Counted from the stretch's first letter, positions 18,972 through 29,416 are shown. The stretch: DNA of 64,000 bases from JAGNNV01 sp031412915 (GCA_031412915.1 JANODX010000020.1:20916-84915), one strand, 5' to 3'. A program made the numbers and translations. The notes: generated by a model not told the origin, from the letters alone.

Positions 18972-20572
18972 TTCTTTCCCCGCCCACGAACCCTTACGAG
19001 AGAGAGTTCCGGATCGTGGCCCGTCAGGTTCTCTCCGCCTGGAACCGGGATCCGGGGTCCCCGTCATACGGGTCGATGGACCGTCCCTACTGGGGCTGGA
19101 AATACAAGGACTTCTCCGACTCCACCATGCAGTACGGTCTCAACCTGGCGATCGCCTACGCGCAACGCAGCGGCGCCGAGGATGCGATCCGGCCATGGCT
19201 GGAAGCGACCGTGCGTTACCTGGGCCGCATCCAGTGGCGCGATGGGAGTTTCGATCAGTGTTACCCGCACGAAAAGTCGCCCGGCGTCTTCTTCGACTTC
19301 CTGGCCACTCTCGTCGATCTCCACGGTTCGGGACTGCTGTCGAAGGATTGCGCGCTCGAGCTCGAGGGCATCATCCGGCGCGGCGTGGTTTTCCTTCTCC
19401 GCACCGATGAGAGGCATGGCGAGGTCGCGAATCACATCGCGCAGTACGGCTATGAATTGCTCCACTATGCAAGGGCGTTCGGGGACGCGCGCGCCGAAGG
19501 TCGCGGCCGCGAGTACGTGACGCGGACACTGTCGTGGTTCGACCGCGACGAGGGCTGGTTCAAGGAGTATCACGGGCCCGATGCGGGTTACCAGACCCGG
19601 ACACTGCGGTATCTCACCAAGGCGGGGTTGCTCTACCCGGATCTGAATCTCTGGCCGTTGGTGGACAAGGCCATGGAGTTCATGGACGCGCTGGTCATGC
19701 CGGACGGCACCATCAACCCACTGCTCGGATGCAGGTCGACCGCCCTCCTCTATCCCTATTCATTCGAGGTGGCAGCCCGGCGCGAAGCGCGTTTCGCGCC
19801 CCTGGCCGCGAGAATCCGAAAGGCCTGGGACGAAGGGCTCGTGCCCCTGCCCTCGGGCCTCGACTTCGGCAACGCCATCCGTCTGGGCGACGACGCGCGC
19901 GAAGCGGCGGATCTGTACGCGGCGCAACCGGCGGCGGTCGACCCCGCAGGGAAGGCGCCTTCCCCGGAAAGCATCGACTTCCCCAACGCGGGGATTTTCG
20001 TACGCCGTACGCCGGACCGCGCGGTTTACGTGGCGTCGGGACTCGGGGGTGCGGTCGTCGTGTATCGCCGAGACGTCGAGGGGGCCTGGAGGCTCGCGGG
20101 CGAGGACGGCGGCTACCTTCTGGTCGCGGATGAAAGGCGCTATGTCACCCGGGTCCCCGCGGCCGGACGCGCGCGGAGTGTCACGGACCGCGAGATCGGG
20201 GTCGAGGCCGACTTCTTCCTGTCCCTGCACGAGGATCTGAAGACGTATCAGATGGTGGCGCTGCGAATCCTCAACTCAACGGTGTTGCGGGTCCAGTGGA
20301 TCGGCGATCTCTTCAGAAAGGTGGTGGTGCGAAGGCTGATGAGCAAGCGAGTCAAGGCCCCGGCTCGACTGGTGCGGACAGTCACAATGGAAGTTGACTT
20401 GGTAGTGGTCAAGGATGTCATCGAGGGAGCCTCGGGAGCGACGCTGCGCCGAACACGGCGAGCCAGCGGAATTCACATGGCGAGTTCGCGGTACTTCCAG
20501 CCAGCCGAGTTCGAATCGGCGGCCGGAGGCTGGGAGGAACGAGCGACGCCTTCGTCGTCACGGACGTTCTGA
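18968..20572 (+). CDS. Heparinase-like alpha/alpha-toroid protein, putative glycan-processing
   Basis: 534 aa, last gene of the operon. The first 330 residues look all-helical with repeated aromatic and acidic stretches (PYWGWKYKDFSDSTMQYGLN, WRDGSFDQCYPHEKS, HIAQYGYELLHY, WFKEYHGPDAGYQTRT). The remainder is beta-rich. This helical toroid plus beta-sandwich layout is shared with heparinase II/III and related polysaccharide lyases. No signal peptide is visible, so it may act on intermediates in the cytoplasm. I cannot place it in a named family from memory. ATG 18968 overlaps the previous stop as ATGA; the longer frame from 18803 lies inside the FemAB-like gene. Confidence 0.65.
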   Translation: MILSPPTNPYEREFRIVARQVLSAWNRDPGSPSYGSMDRPYWGWKYKDFSDSTMQYGLNLAIAYAQRSGAEDAIRPWLEATVRYLGRIQWRDGSFDQCYPHEKSPGVFFDFLATLVDLHGSGLLSKDCALELEGIIRRGVVFLLRTDERHGEVANHIAQYGYELLHYARAFGDARAEGRGREYVTRTLSWFDRDEGWFKEYHGPDAGYQTRTLRYLTKAGLLYPDLNLWPLVDKAMEFMDALVMPDGTINPLLGCRSTALLYPYSFEVAARREARFAPLAARIRKAWDEGLVPLPSGLDFGNAIRLGDDAREAADLYAAQPAAVDPAGKAPSPESIDFPNAGIFVRRTPDRAVYVASGLGGAVVVYRRDVEGAWRLAGEDGGYLLVADERRYVTRVPAAGRARSVTDREIGVEADFFLSLHEDLKTYQMVALRILNSTVLRVQWIGDLFRKVVVRRLMSKRVKAPARLVRTVTMEVDLVVVKDVIEGASGATLRRTRRASGIHMASSRYFQPAEFESAAGGWEERATPSSSRTF

Positions 20573-20600
20573 CCTACGCCTGGCGCATCAAGCGTCTATC

Positions 20601-20625
20601 CGGGAGCGGCCATTTTCGGCCGCCC
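20601..20625. terminator. GC-rich hairpin between convergent genes
   Basis: A palindrome with arms CGGCC/GGCCG extended by CGGG/CCCG across a 2-nt bulge surrounds an ATTTTC loop. It lies between the stop of the plus-strand operon (20572) and the stop of the minus-strand giant gene (20670). There is no clear U-tract on either side, so it may be a weak bidirectional terminator or an mRNA 3'-end stabiliser. Confidence 0.4.
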
Positions 20626-20669
20626 GTACTTCGCGCCCAAAGTGGTCACAGTCTCCTTAGAGCATGAGC

Positions 20670-23600
20670 TTACGGCCAGAGAGTCGCGGCTCCCACCAGC
20701 CTCCACGTCGGATCCGTCCGATCGAACGGCGACGCGAAAGTCCCGGTCCCCAGCCGCGCCGTCCCGTCCATTAACCAGGTCATGAAGAACCCCGTAGTGG
20801 TGTTATGCCACAGGAAGTCCGGCTTCCCGTCCGCGTTGAAGTCCGCCCGCGCCGACACCAATCGGAATTGATCCGGCGTCGTTTGCGCGGCGGCATACGC
20901 GAGCGTCCCCGACCGCGTTGGGCCCGTCAACAGCCACGCCTCAAGCCCTCCCGTCGCCGAGTTGTACAGAATCAAATCGTCCGCCCCGTCTCCGTTCACA
21001 TCCGAGGCCGTCGTCACTCGCCAGGACACAGACGGCAGCAGGAACGTCGTCACGTCGTAGTCCGATAGCCGGTTCCCGTTCTCACACAAGACCACCTTCA
21101 GAACACCTGTCTGGTCGTTGTAGTACACCACGTCCAGCTCCCCGTCCCCGTTCGCATCCATCGTCGTGGCCACGCGCCACGGTGATGCCATGGTGTAGTT
21201 CTGGAACTTGAAGCCCTTCAGGTTGTCCCCGTCGATGTACCAGAACAGCATCGTGCCCGTCGTGTAGTTGTGCCACAGATAGTCCAGGTTCCCGTCCCGG
21301 TCGAAGTCCGCGATCGTGCCGATCTTCCAGTCCGGATCCGGGCCGAACGGCGTCACCCAGTTGAACGTCTCCAGCGACGGCGATCCCACGACTTCCTTCT
21401 TGAAATGCCACCGATACAGATGATTGTCCGCCAGGTTATGGAACATCAGACGGAATCGATCGCTGGTTCCGTCCGTATTCACGATCGTCCCTGTCCCCTC
21501 CGCATCCCCGAGTATCGCTCCGCCGGGAGTCGAGAGAACCACCGTGAACGTCTCGTAGGGCTCCGCCACCGCGTCTCCCACCACCTGCACCGTGATCGTC
21601 TTCGTCGTCTCACCCACGTCGAACGCGATCTGACCATTCGCCGTCACATAGTCGTCGGGAGCTATAGCGCTCCCCTCGACGGTGGACCAGTTCACCGTCA
21701 CCGGAACCGTCGGCGACTGATTCAACGTCGCCGTGAACACCATCGGCGATGTTCCCGTGGTCCCCTCCGTCAACGACTTGTCTCCAATCGACACCACCAG
21801 GCCGTCGTCTGCCACGATCGCTCCCAGTGCATCCGCCTTGAAGATCGAGGCGTTGATCGCGTTCGATAGCCGGAAAATCATGGTCTCGTCCGACTCCTCA
21901 TTCGAATCCCGAACCACCGGCACGACCACCTGCACCACCGCCGTACCCCGCGCGATCATCGCCGTTCCGGCCATCGCGGTGTAATCGGGTCCCGATATCG
22001 CCGTCCCGTTCACGGTGGCGTAGTTCGCGTAGATATCGCGGTCATAGAGGACCTTGGACGTCCAGATGTTGAAGCTCAGGAAGCTTGTGCCCGTGCCGGT
22101 GCCTTCCCCGAATTTCGCTCCCGTCTGGTCCCAGGACTTCGCGTCCGTCACCCGCAGGGTCGCTTCGTCATCATTGAGAATCGTTCCCGTGGCGACCGTG
22201 CGGGCGAGGGTGAAGCCGGCCGGGTTCGACAGAGTCAGAGTGAACGTCTCGTTCGTCTCCTCGACCTTGTCGCCGTTGATCGTCACTTCGATGAACTTCC
22301 TCCGTTCCCCGGGCGCGAACGTCAACTGGCCCGAGGCGAAGACGTAGTCGGACGGCTCGGTAGCGGTTCCGTTCGAGGTCGCATAGTCGACCGACTCTGA
22401 GCCGGTGGCCGGGGTCGGCAGGGAGACCAGGAACTTCATCACGCCTGGGGACACGTAGCCCTCGGAGGCAACGGCATCCCCCACGGAGAGCGTCGTCGGG
22501 CACGTCGTCGTCGCGAACGTGGCATCCAGGCCGTTCGTCGTTCCACCGACGTTCGTGGCCACCGTCCGGAAGTGATACGTCGTTCCGCAGGTCAACCCCG
22601 TGATCGCTGCACCGGAGAGCGACACCGCCGAGGTACCCGAGCTGAGGCTCTGCGTGGCCGTCGAGCTCCCGTATGACGTTGTCGTCCCATATTCAAACGA
22701 TGCCGTTGTCGAGGCGCCGTTCGGATTCACTGTCCCGTTCAACGTCGCTCCGGTCAAGCTGATGCCGCTTGCCACTCCCGTGGTCACGGCGGGCGGGCAA
22801 GCCGTTGTCGCGAACGTCGCGTCGGAACCATTGGTCGTTCCACCGACGTTCGTGGCCACCACGCGGAAGTGATACGTGGTGTCGCACGTCAGACCAGACG
22901 CCGGGCCGGATACCGACTCCGCGGAGGTTCCCGAACCAGGACTCAGAAGCGGCACCGTCTGCCCGTAGCTCGTGGTCGTCCCGTACTCGAACATCGCCGT
23001 CGTGCTGGCTCCCTTCGGATTCACTGTCCCATTCAACGTCGCTCCGGTCGCGGTGATGCTGCTCGCCACTCCCGTGGTCACCGTGGGCGCGCAGCCCGTC
23101 GTCTCGAAGGTGACATCCGAACCGTTCGTCGTTCCACCGACGTTCGTGGCCACCGCGCGGAAGTGATACGTGGTTCCGCAGGTCAGCCCCGTGATCGCTC
23201 CGCCGGGGAGTGCTATCGCCGATGTTCCCGAACCCAGACTCTGGGGTGTCGTAGCACTTCCGTACGACGTCGTCGTCCCATATTCGAACGATGCCGTGGT
23301 CGAGGCGCCTCTTGGATTCACTGTCCCGTTCAGAGTCACCCCGGTCAGGCTGATGCCGCTCGCCACTCCCGTGGTCACGGTGGGCGCGCAGGCCGTCGTC
23401 GTGAATGTCGCGTTCAGGCCATTCGTCGTTCCGCCGACGTTGGTGGCCGTGACCCGGAAGTGATACGTGGTTCCGCAGGTCAACCCCGTGATTGCTCCAC
23501 CGGAGAGCGACACCGCCGAGGTCCCAGAACCCAGGCTCTCCAAGGTCGTGGCACTTCCATACGACGTCGTCGTCCCGTACTCGAACAATGCTGTGGTCGA

Positions 23601-26600
23601 GGCGCCGCGCGGATTCACGGTCCCGCTCAACGTCGCTCCGGTCAGGCTGATGCCAATCGCCCCGCCCGTGGTCACGGTCGGCGGGCAGGCCGTCGTGGCG
23701 AATGTGGCATCCAGGCCGTTCGTCGTTCCACCCACGTTCGTGGCCACCACCCGGAAGTGATACGTGGTTCCGCAGGTCAACCCGGTGATCGCTGCGCCGC
23801 TCATGGCCACCGCCGATGTCCCCGAACCCAGGTTCTCCGGAGTTGTAGCACTTCCGTACGACGTCGTCGTCCCGTACTCGAACAATGCTGTGGTCGAGGC
23901 GGCACGCGGATTCACCGTCCCGTTCAACGTCGCTCCGGTCAGGCTGATGCCGCTCGCCACTCCCGTGGTCACGGTGGGCGCGCAGGCCGTCGTTATGAAA
24001 GTGGCGTTGGCGCCGTTCGTCGTTCCACCGACGTTCGTGGCCACCACCCGGAAGTGGTACGTCGTTCCGCAGGTCAACCCCGTGATCACTCCACCGGAGA
24101 GCGACACGGCCGAGGTCCCCGAGCCCAGGCTCTGCGGGGTCGTGGCACTTCCGTACGACGTCGTCGTCCCATACTCGAATGAGGCGGTCGTGCTGGCTCC
24201 GTTTGGATTCGCGGTCCCGCTCAACGTCGCTCCGGTCAGACTGATGCTGCTCGCCACTCCCGTGGTCACGGTGGGCGGACACCGGGTCGTCACAAACGTG
24301 GCATCCGGGCCGTTCGTCGTTCCCCCGACGTTCGTGGCCACCAGGCGGAAGTGATACGTGGTGTCGCAGGTCAGGCCAGACGCGAGGCCGGACACCGATG
24401 CCGCGGAAGTCCCTGAACCAGGACTCAGAAGCGGCACCGTCTGCCCGTAGCTCGTGGTCGTCCCGTACTCGAACAACGCCGCGGTGCTGGCGCCGTTCGG
24501 ATTCACTGTCCCGCCCAGCGTCGCTGCGGTCGGGGTGATGCCGCTCGCCACTCCCGTGGTCACGGTAGGCGGGCACGCCGTGGTCGCGAACGTGGCATCC
24601 GGGCTGTTTGTCGTTCCACCGACGTTGGTGGCCGTCACCCGGAAGTGATACGTGGTTCCGCAAGTCAACCCCGTGATCGCTCCGCCGCCCAGCGCCACCG
24701 TCGATATCCCGGAACCCAGGCTCTGCGGCGGCGTGCCGCTGCCGTATGACGTCGTTGTCCCGTACTCGAACGAAGCCGTTGTGCTGGCTCCGTTCGGATT
24801 CACGGTCCCGTTCAGAGTCGCTCCGGTCAGGCTGATGCCGCTCGCCACTCCCGTGGTCACGCTCGGCGGGCACGACGTCGTGGTGAACATCGCATCCAGG
24901 CCGTTCGTCGTTCCCCCGACGTTCGTGGCCGTCACCCGGAAGTGATACGTGGTTCCGCAGGCCAACCCGGTGATCGCTCCACCGCCGAGCGCAATCGCGG
25001 ATATCCCCGAACCCAGGGTCTGGGATGTGGTGGCGCTTCCGTACGACGCCGTCGGCCCGTACTCGAACAACGCCGTCGTGCTGGCGTTATTTGGATTTAC
25101 TATCCCGTTCAGCGTCGCTCCGGTCGGGGAGATGCTGCCGGCCACTCCCGTGGTCACGGTCGGCGGGCACGCCGTCGTCGCGAATATGGCATCCAGACCG
25201 TTCGTCGTTCCACCGATGTTCGTGGCCACCACCCGGAAGTGATACGTGGTTCCGCAGGTCAATCCCGTGATCGCTCCGCCGGGGAGTGCTATCGCCGATG
25301 TTCCCGAACCCAGACTCTGGGGTGTCGTGGCATTTCCGTACGATGTCGTCGTCCCATATTCAAATGATGCCGTGGTCGACGCGTTGTTCGGATTCACCGT
25401 CCCGTTCAACGTCGCTCCGGTCAGGCTGATGCCGGTCGGCGCTCCCGCGGCCACCGTGGGCGCGCAGGCCGTCGTTATGAACGTGGCGTTGGCGCCGTTC
25501 GTCGTTCCGCCGACGTTCGTGGCCACCACCCGGAAGTGATACGTCGTTCCGCAGGTCAACCCGGCGATCCCTCCACCGGGGAGCGTCACCGCCGAGGTCC
25601 CCGACCCCAGGTTCTGGGATGTCGTGGCACTTCCGTACGACGTCGTCGTCCCGTACTCGAAGAATGCCGTGGTGCTGGCGTTGTTCGGATTCACCGTCCC
25701 GCTCAGGGTCGCCCCGGTCAAGGTGATGCCGCTCGGAACACCCGTGGTCACCGTGGGCGCGCAGGCCGTCGTCGCGAACGTGGCATCCGGGCTGTTCGTC
25801 GTTCCGCCGACGTTCGTGGCCACCACCCGGAAGTGATACGTGGTTCCGCAAGTCAACCCCGTGATCGCTCCGCCGGGGAGTGCTATCGCCGAGGTCCCCG
25901 AACCCAGGCTCTGGGATGTCGTGGCACTTCCGTACGACGTGGTCGTCCCGTACTCGAACATTGCCGTGGTGGAGGCGTTGTTCGGATTCACCGTCCCGGT
26001 CAACGTCGCTCCGGTCAAGCTGATGCCGCTGGTCGCTCCCGTGGTCACGGTCGGAGGGCACGCCGTCGTCGCGAATGTGGCGTTCAGACCGTTCGTCGTT
26101 CCGCCGAGGTTCGTGGCCACCACCCGGAAGTGGTACGTGGTTCCGCAAGTCAACCCCGTGATCGCTCCGCCGGGGAGTGCTATCGCCGATGTCCCCGAAC
26201 CCAGGCTCTGCGAGATCGTCGAACTCCCGTACGATGTCGTCGTCCCGTACTGGAACAATGCCGTCGTGGAGGTGCCGCTTGGATTCACCGTCCCGTTCAA
26301 CGTCGCTCCGGTCAAGCTGATGCCGGTCGGAACACCCGTGGTCGCCGTGGGCGGGCAGGTTGCCGTCGTGAAGGTCGCGTCCAGGCCGTTGGTCGTTCCA
26401 CCGATGTTCGTGGCCACTACCCGGAAGTGATACGTGGTTTCGCAAGTCAGGCCCGTGATGGCCCCGCCGCCCAGCGATACCGCCGATGCGCCCGAACCCA
26501 GGCTCTGCGAGATCGTCGAACTCCCGTACGCTGCCGTCGTCCCGTACTGGAACATGGCCGTGGTGGAGGCGACGTTTGGATTCACTGTCCCATTCAACGT

Positions 26601-29186
26601 CGCTCCGGTCGCGGTGATACTGCTCGCCGCTCCCGTGATCACCGTGGGTGGGCACGCCGTGGTCGTGAACACGGCGTCCAGGCCGTTCGTCACCCCCCCG
26701 AGATTCGTGGCCACGGTCCGGAAGTGATACGTGGTTCCGCAGGTCAACCCCGTGATCGCTCCGCCGGGGAGTGCTATCGCCGATATCCCCGAACCCAGGC
26801 TCTGGGATGTCGTGGCACTCCCATACAACGTCGTCGGCCCGAACTCGAACCATGCCGTCGCGGGCGTGCCTCTTGGATTCACCGTCCCATTCAGCGTCGC
26901 TCCGGTCAGACTGATGCCGGTCGCCGCTCCCGTGGCCACCGTGGGCGGGCAGAGTCCCGTCGTGAAGGTGGCGTTCAGGCCGTTCGTCGTTCCGCCGACG
27001 TTCGTCGCCGCCGCCCGGAAGTGATATGTGGTTTCGCAGGTCAGGCCCGTGATGGCGCCACCGATCAGCGATACCGCCGTGGTCCCCGCAGCCAGGACCT
27101 CGGCCGTCGTCGTGCTGCCATACAACACCGTGGTCCCGTATTCGAATACGGCCGTCGCCGAGACGGTGTTTGGATTCACGGTGCCGTTCAACGTCGCTCC
27201 GTTCGCGGTGATGTTGCTGGCAACGCCCGTGGTCACCAGGGGCGGGCAGGCCGTCGTGGTGAAGACCGATTCCAGGCCGATCGTCGTTCCGCCGACGTTC
27301 GTCGCCCGCAGCCGGAAACGGTACTGACCGTTGCACGTCAGAGGCGACGCCTCTCCGGACACGGGTACGGCGAGGATGCCGGAACCGGGACTGACCAGGG
27401 GCACAGTCCGTCCGTAGAGCGCCATGGTCACGGCAAAGCCGCCGTCGCTCGCCTCGAAATCCTGGGTATAGGCGGTGGATCCTGGCGACTGCACGGTTGA
27501 AATCGCCACGTCGTCGATGTGGTACCCAGGAAACACCTCCTCAAAGTCGGCCCGGAAGCGGAAGCGGACGCGGAAAGTGCTGACCGCGTAGGTCGAGTCG
27601 AGCGTCACTTCACGTCGCGCCCACGCCAGGTCAGCGTCGCCGCTCCCTTCATACACCGCGGTCCACAGCGCACCTCCGTCCTTGCTGACCTCCACACTGC
27701 CGTGGTCATGAAGCAGTTCGGTTTTCAGCCATTGCCACCAACTGAGGACCGGTGTCTGGCCGGCAAGGGAGCTGAGATCAATATTTGGGGACGTGATGTA
27801 ACCGTCCTCGTCATTGCCGTAATTCGCGTTCAGGCCTCTGCCCCAGACCTTGGTTCCCGAGTGCGCCACCCCCGGACCGCTCTGCGGCACACCCCACTGC
27901 CAGGAGCCTCCGAAGTCGAAAAACGCGTTCGTCGTCCCGCCATTCGGGTTTATGGTCCCGTTCAGCGTGGCCCCGGCCACGGTCATGCCGCTCGCGGCGC
28001 CCGTGGTTACCACCGGCGGGCATACGGTCGTGGTGAACGGCCGGTCTGCTCCATTCGTTATTCCACCGACGTTCGTGGCCACCACCCGGAAGTGATACGT
28101 CGTTCCGCAAGTCAACCCCGCGATCGCGGCACCGCTCAGCGATAACTCCGACCGGCCCGAACCCAGGTTCTGCACTGGCGTCGTGCTGCCATACAGCGTC
28201 GTCAACCCGTACTCGAAAACGGCGGTCGTCGCGCCGCCGTTTGGATTCGTGGTGCCGTTCAACGTCGCTGCGGTCAAGGTGATGCCGGTGCCATCTCCCG
28301 TGGTCGCCGTCGGCGCACAAACCGTCGTGGTGAGCGTTGCGTCCAGGCCGTTCGTCGTCCCGCCGGCGTTCGTGGCCGTCGCCCGGTAGTGATATACGGT
28401 TTCGCACGTCAAACCCGAGATCGGGCCGGACACGGACACCGCGGAAGTCCCCGAGCCAGGACTCGTGACGGGCACCGTCCGACCGTAGCTCGCTATGGTC
28501 AGCGCGAAGCCGCCGGCGCTCGCCTCGAAATCCTGGGCATAGGTCGTGGACCCTGGCGACTCCACGGTTGAAACGGCCACGTCATCGATGTGGTACCCGG
28601 CGAGAGCGAAACCAAAGTCGGACAGGAAGCGGAAGCGGACGCGGAAAGCGCTGACCGCGTAGGTCGAGTCAAGCGTCACCTCATGTCGCGTCCAGACCAG
28701 ATCCGCGTCGCCGCTCCCTTCATACACCGGGGTCCACAGTGCGCCTCCGTCCCGGCTGACCTCCACACTGCCGCGGTCATGAAGCGGCTCGGAGCTTAGC
28801 CATTGCCACCAGCTCAGGACCGGCGTCTGGCCGGCGAGCGAGCTGAGATCAATGCTCGGGGACGTGATGTAACCGTCCTCGTTGTGGTAGTAATCCGAGG
28901 TGAGGCCTCTGGCCCAGACCTTGGTTCCGGAGTGCGCAACCCTTGGGCCTCTCAGCGGCTCACCCCATTGCCAGGAGCCTCCAAAGTCGAAAGACGCGGT
29001 CGTCGCCGCGCCGTTCGGGTTTATGGAGCCGTTCAGCGTCGCCCCGATCGAGGTAACGGCGCTCGTGGAACCCGTGGTTACGGTCGGCGCCTGCGCGAGG
29101 GCGAGACCAGGATCCAAGATCGACACGGCGATGCTCGCCGAAAGCAGGAAGCGGCTTTTCGCTTTAAAGAGAGGAACATGCCACAT
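20670..29186 (-). CDS. Giant secreted repeat protein: 19 FN3-like repeats, Calx-beta domains, VCBS propeller
   Basis: 2838 aa. A signal peptide ends near residue 32 (LLSASIAVSILDPGLALAQA). Residues about 33-2229 hold 19 FN3-like repeats, mostly 99 aa, each built on GATLNGTVNPN, FEYGTTTSYG, GLTCGTTYHFR and a terminal TTACP; nearly every repeat has two cysteines. Repeats 1 and 3 are interrupted by a roughly 140-aa module (GGSWQWG ... YHIDDVAVST) resembling choice-of-anchor J/MAM-type beta domains. Three Calx-beta-type domains follow (about 2230-2572, ends ILNDDE, VADDG, VNTDG). The C-terminus is a VCBS/FG-GAP propeller with DFDRDGNLDY, DANGDGELDV, DVNGDGADDL and DFNADGKPDF calcium loops. No LPXTG or PEP-CTERM anchor is present. 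ATG 29186 has a GAGGAG ribosome site at 29193-29198. Likely calcium-stiffened surface or adhesin protein. Confidence 0.9.
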   Translation of the reverse strand: MWHVPLFKAKSRFLLSASIAVSILDPGLALAQAPTVTTGSTSAVTSIGATLNGSINPNGAATTASFDFGGSWQWGEPLRGPRVAHSGTKVWARGLTSDYYHNEDGYITSPSIDLSSLAGQTPVLSWWQWLSSEPLHDRGSVEVSRDGGALWTPVYEGSGDADLVWTRHEVTLDSTYAVSAFRVRFRFLSDFGFALAGYHIDDVAVSTVESPGSTTYAQDFEASAGGFALTIASYGRTVPVTSPGSGTSAVSVSGPISGLTCETVYHYRATATNAGGTTNGLDATLTTTVCAPTATTGDGTGITLTAATLNGTTNPNGGATTAVFEYGLTTLYGSTTPVQNLGSGRSELSLSGAAIAGLTCGTTYHFRVVATNVGGITNGADRPFTTTVCPPVVTTGAASGMTVAGATLNGTINPNGGTTNAFFDFGGSWQWGVPQSGPGVAHSGTKVWGRGLNANYGNDEDGYITSPNIDLSSLAGQTPVLSWWQWLKTELLHDHGSVEVSKDGGALWTAVYEGSGDADLAWARREVTLDSTYAVSTFRVRFRFRADFEEVFPGYHIDDVAISTVQSPGSTAYTQDFEASDGGFAVTMALYGRTVPLVSPGSGILAVPVSGEASPLTCNGQYRFRLRATNVGGTTIGLESVFTTTACPPLVTTGVASNITANGATLNGTVNPNTVSATAVFEYGTTVLYGSTTTAEVLAAGTTAVSLIGGAITGLTCETTYHFRAAATNVGGTTNGLNATFTTGLCPPTVATGAATGISLTGATLNGTVNPRGTPATAWFEFGPTTLYGSATTSQSLGSGISAIALPGGAITGLTCGTTYHFRTVATNLGGVTNGLDAVFTTTACPPTVITGAASSITATGATLNGTVNPNVASTTAMFQYGTTAAYGSSTISQSLGSGASAVSLGGGAITGLTCETTYHFRVVATNIGGTTNGLDATFTTATCPPTATTGVPTGISLTGATLNGTVNPSGTSTTALFQYGTTTSYGSSTISQSLGSGTSAIALPGGAITGLTCGTTYHFRVVATNLGGTTNGLNATFATTACPPTVTTGATSGISLTGATLTGTVNPNNASTTAMFEYGTTTSYGSATTSQSLGSGTSAIALPGGAITGLTCGTTYHFRVVATNVGGTTNSPDATFATTACAPTVTTGVPSGITLTGATLSGTVNPNNASTTAFFEYGTTTSYGSATTSQNLGSGTSAVTLPGGGIAGLTCGTTYHFRVVATNVGGTTNGANATFITTACAPTVAAGAPTGISLTGATLNGTVNPNNASTTASFEYGTTTSYGNATTPQSLGSGTSAIALPGGAITGLTCGTTYHFRVVATNIGGTTNGLDAIFATTACPPTVTTGVAGSISPTGATLNGIVNPNNASTTALFEYGPTASYGSATTSQTLGSGISAIALGGGAITGLACGTTYHFRVTATNVGGTTNGLDAMFTTTSCPPSVTTGVASGISLTGATLNGTVNPNGASTTASFEYGTTTSYGSGTPPQSLGSGISTVALGGGAITGLTCGTTYHFRVTATNVGGTTNSPDATFATTACPPTVTTGVASGITPTAATLGGTVNPNGASTAALFEYGTTTSYGQTVPLLSPGSGTSAASVSGLASGLTCDTTYHFRLVATNVGGTTNGPDATFVTTRCPPTVTTGVASSISLTGATLSGTANPNGASTTASFEYGTTTSYGSATTPQSLGSGTSAVSLSGGVITGLTCGTTYHFRVVATNVGGTTNGANATFITTACAPTVTTGVASGISLTGATLNGTVNPRAASTTALFEYGTTTSYGSATTPENLGSGTSAVAMSGAAITGLTCGTTYHFRVVATNVGGTTNGLDATFATTACPPTVTTGGAIGISLTGATLSGTVNPRGASTTALFEYGTTTSYGSATTLESLGSGTSAVSLSGGAITGLTCGTTYHFRVTATNVGGTTNGLNATFTTTACAPTVTTGVASGISLTGVTLNGTVNPRGASTTASFEYGTTTSYGSATTPQSLGSGTSAIALPGGAITGLTCGTTYHFRAVATNVGGTTNGSDVTFETTGCAPTVTTGVASSITATGATLNGTVNPKGASTTAMFEYGTTTSYGQTVPLLSPGSGTSAESVSGPASGLTCDTTYHFRVVATNVGGTTNGSDATFATTACPPAVTTGVASGISLTGATLNGTVNPNGASTTASFEYGTTTSYGSSTATQSLSSGTSAVSLSGAAITGLTCGTTYHFRTVATNVGGTTNGLDATFATTTCPTTLSVGDAVASEGYVSPGVMKFLVSLPTPATGSESVDYATSNGTATEPSDYVFASGQLTFAPGERRKFIEVTINGDKVEETNETFTLTLSNPAGFTLARTVATGTILNDDEATLRVTDAKSWDQTGAKFGEGTGTGTSFLSFNIWTSKVLYDRDIYANYATVNGTAISGPDYTAMAGTAMIARGTAVVQVVVPVVRDSNEESDETMIFRLSNAINASIFKADALGAIVADDGLVVSIGDKSLTEGTTGTSPMVFTATLNQSPTVPVTVNWSTVEGSAIAPDDYVTANGQIAFDVGETTKTITVQVVGDAVAEPYETFTVVLSTPGGAILGDAEGTGTIVNTDGTSDRFRLMFHNLADNHLYRWHFKKEVVGSPSLETFNWVTPFGPDPDWKIGTIADFDRDGNLDYLWHNYTTGTMLFWYIDGDNLKGFKFQNYTMASPWRVATTMDANGDGELDVVYYNDQTGVLKVVLCENGNRLSDYDVTTFLLPSVSWRVTTASDVNGDGADDLILYNSATGGLEAWLLTGPTRSGTLAYAAAQTTPDQFRLVSARADFNADGKPDFLWHNTTTGFFMTWLMDGTARLGTGTFASPFDRTDPTWRLVGAATLWP
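22497..29090 (-). repeat. Tandem 297-bp coding repeats (19 units, two with insertions)
   Basis: Most units are exactly 297 bp (99 codons); two are 294 bp. The array is easy to see as a recurring GGTCAACCCCGTGATCGCT-type stretch at, for example, 23185, 23482, 24670, 24967 and 25264 on the plus strand. Units 5-12 and 14-19 are especially similar at DNA level. Because the unit is a multiple of three, copies can be gained or lost without breaking the frame. Confidence 0.92.
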
Positions 29187-29416
29187 ACGGTTCTCCTCAT
29201 GGAGATATCGCGGAGATTATGGAATCAGAACGGGAACGAAGGGAAGGCGGCAGCATACGCTCGTTTTCTCGGCAGAAACAAGACTTTCGTCACAATCGTG
29301 ACCGGGACGCGGCCGCTGGCGAGGCAAGAGCCGAGACGTCAGCACTTTGCGTCGATTCACAGGCGAACATAAGACGGCAGTCGGCCTGAACGACCGCAGT
29401 TTTTGCGCCTCGCGGT

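Noticed and set aside
22869..27500. Long plus-strand frames (437 and 654 aa) and many 97-aa frames across the repeat array
   Set aside because: They recur every 297 bp because the repeats are identical; the minus-strand frame alone gives a signal peptide, known domains and a ribosome site.
22497..29090. Regularly spaced repeats as a possible CRISPR array
   Set aside because: Units are 297 bp, coding, and contiguous, with no unique spacers and no cas genes nearby.
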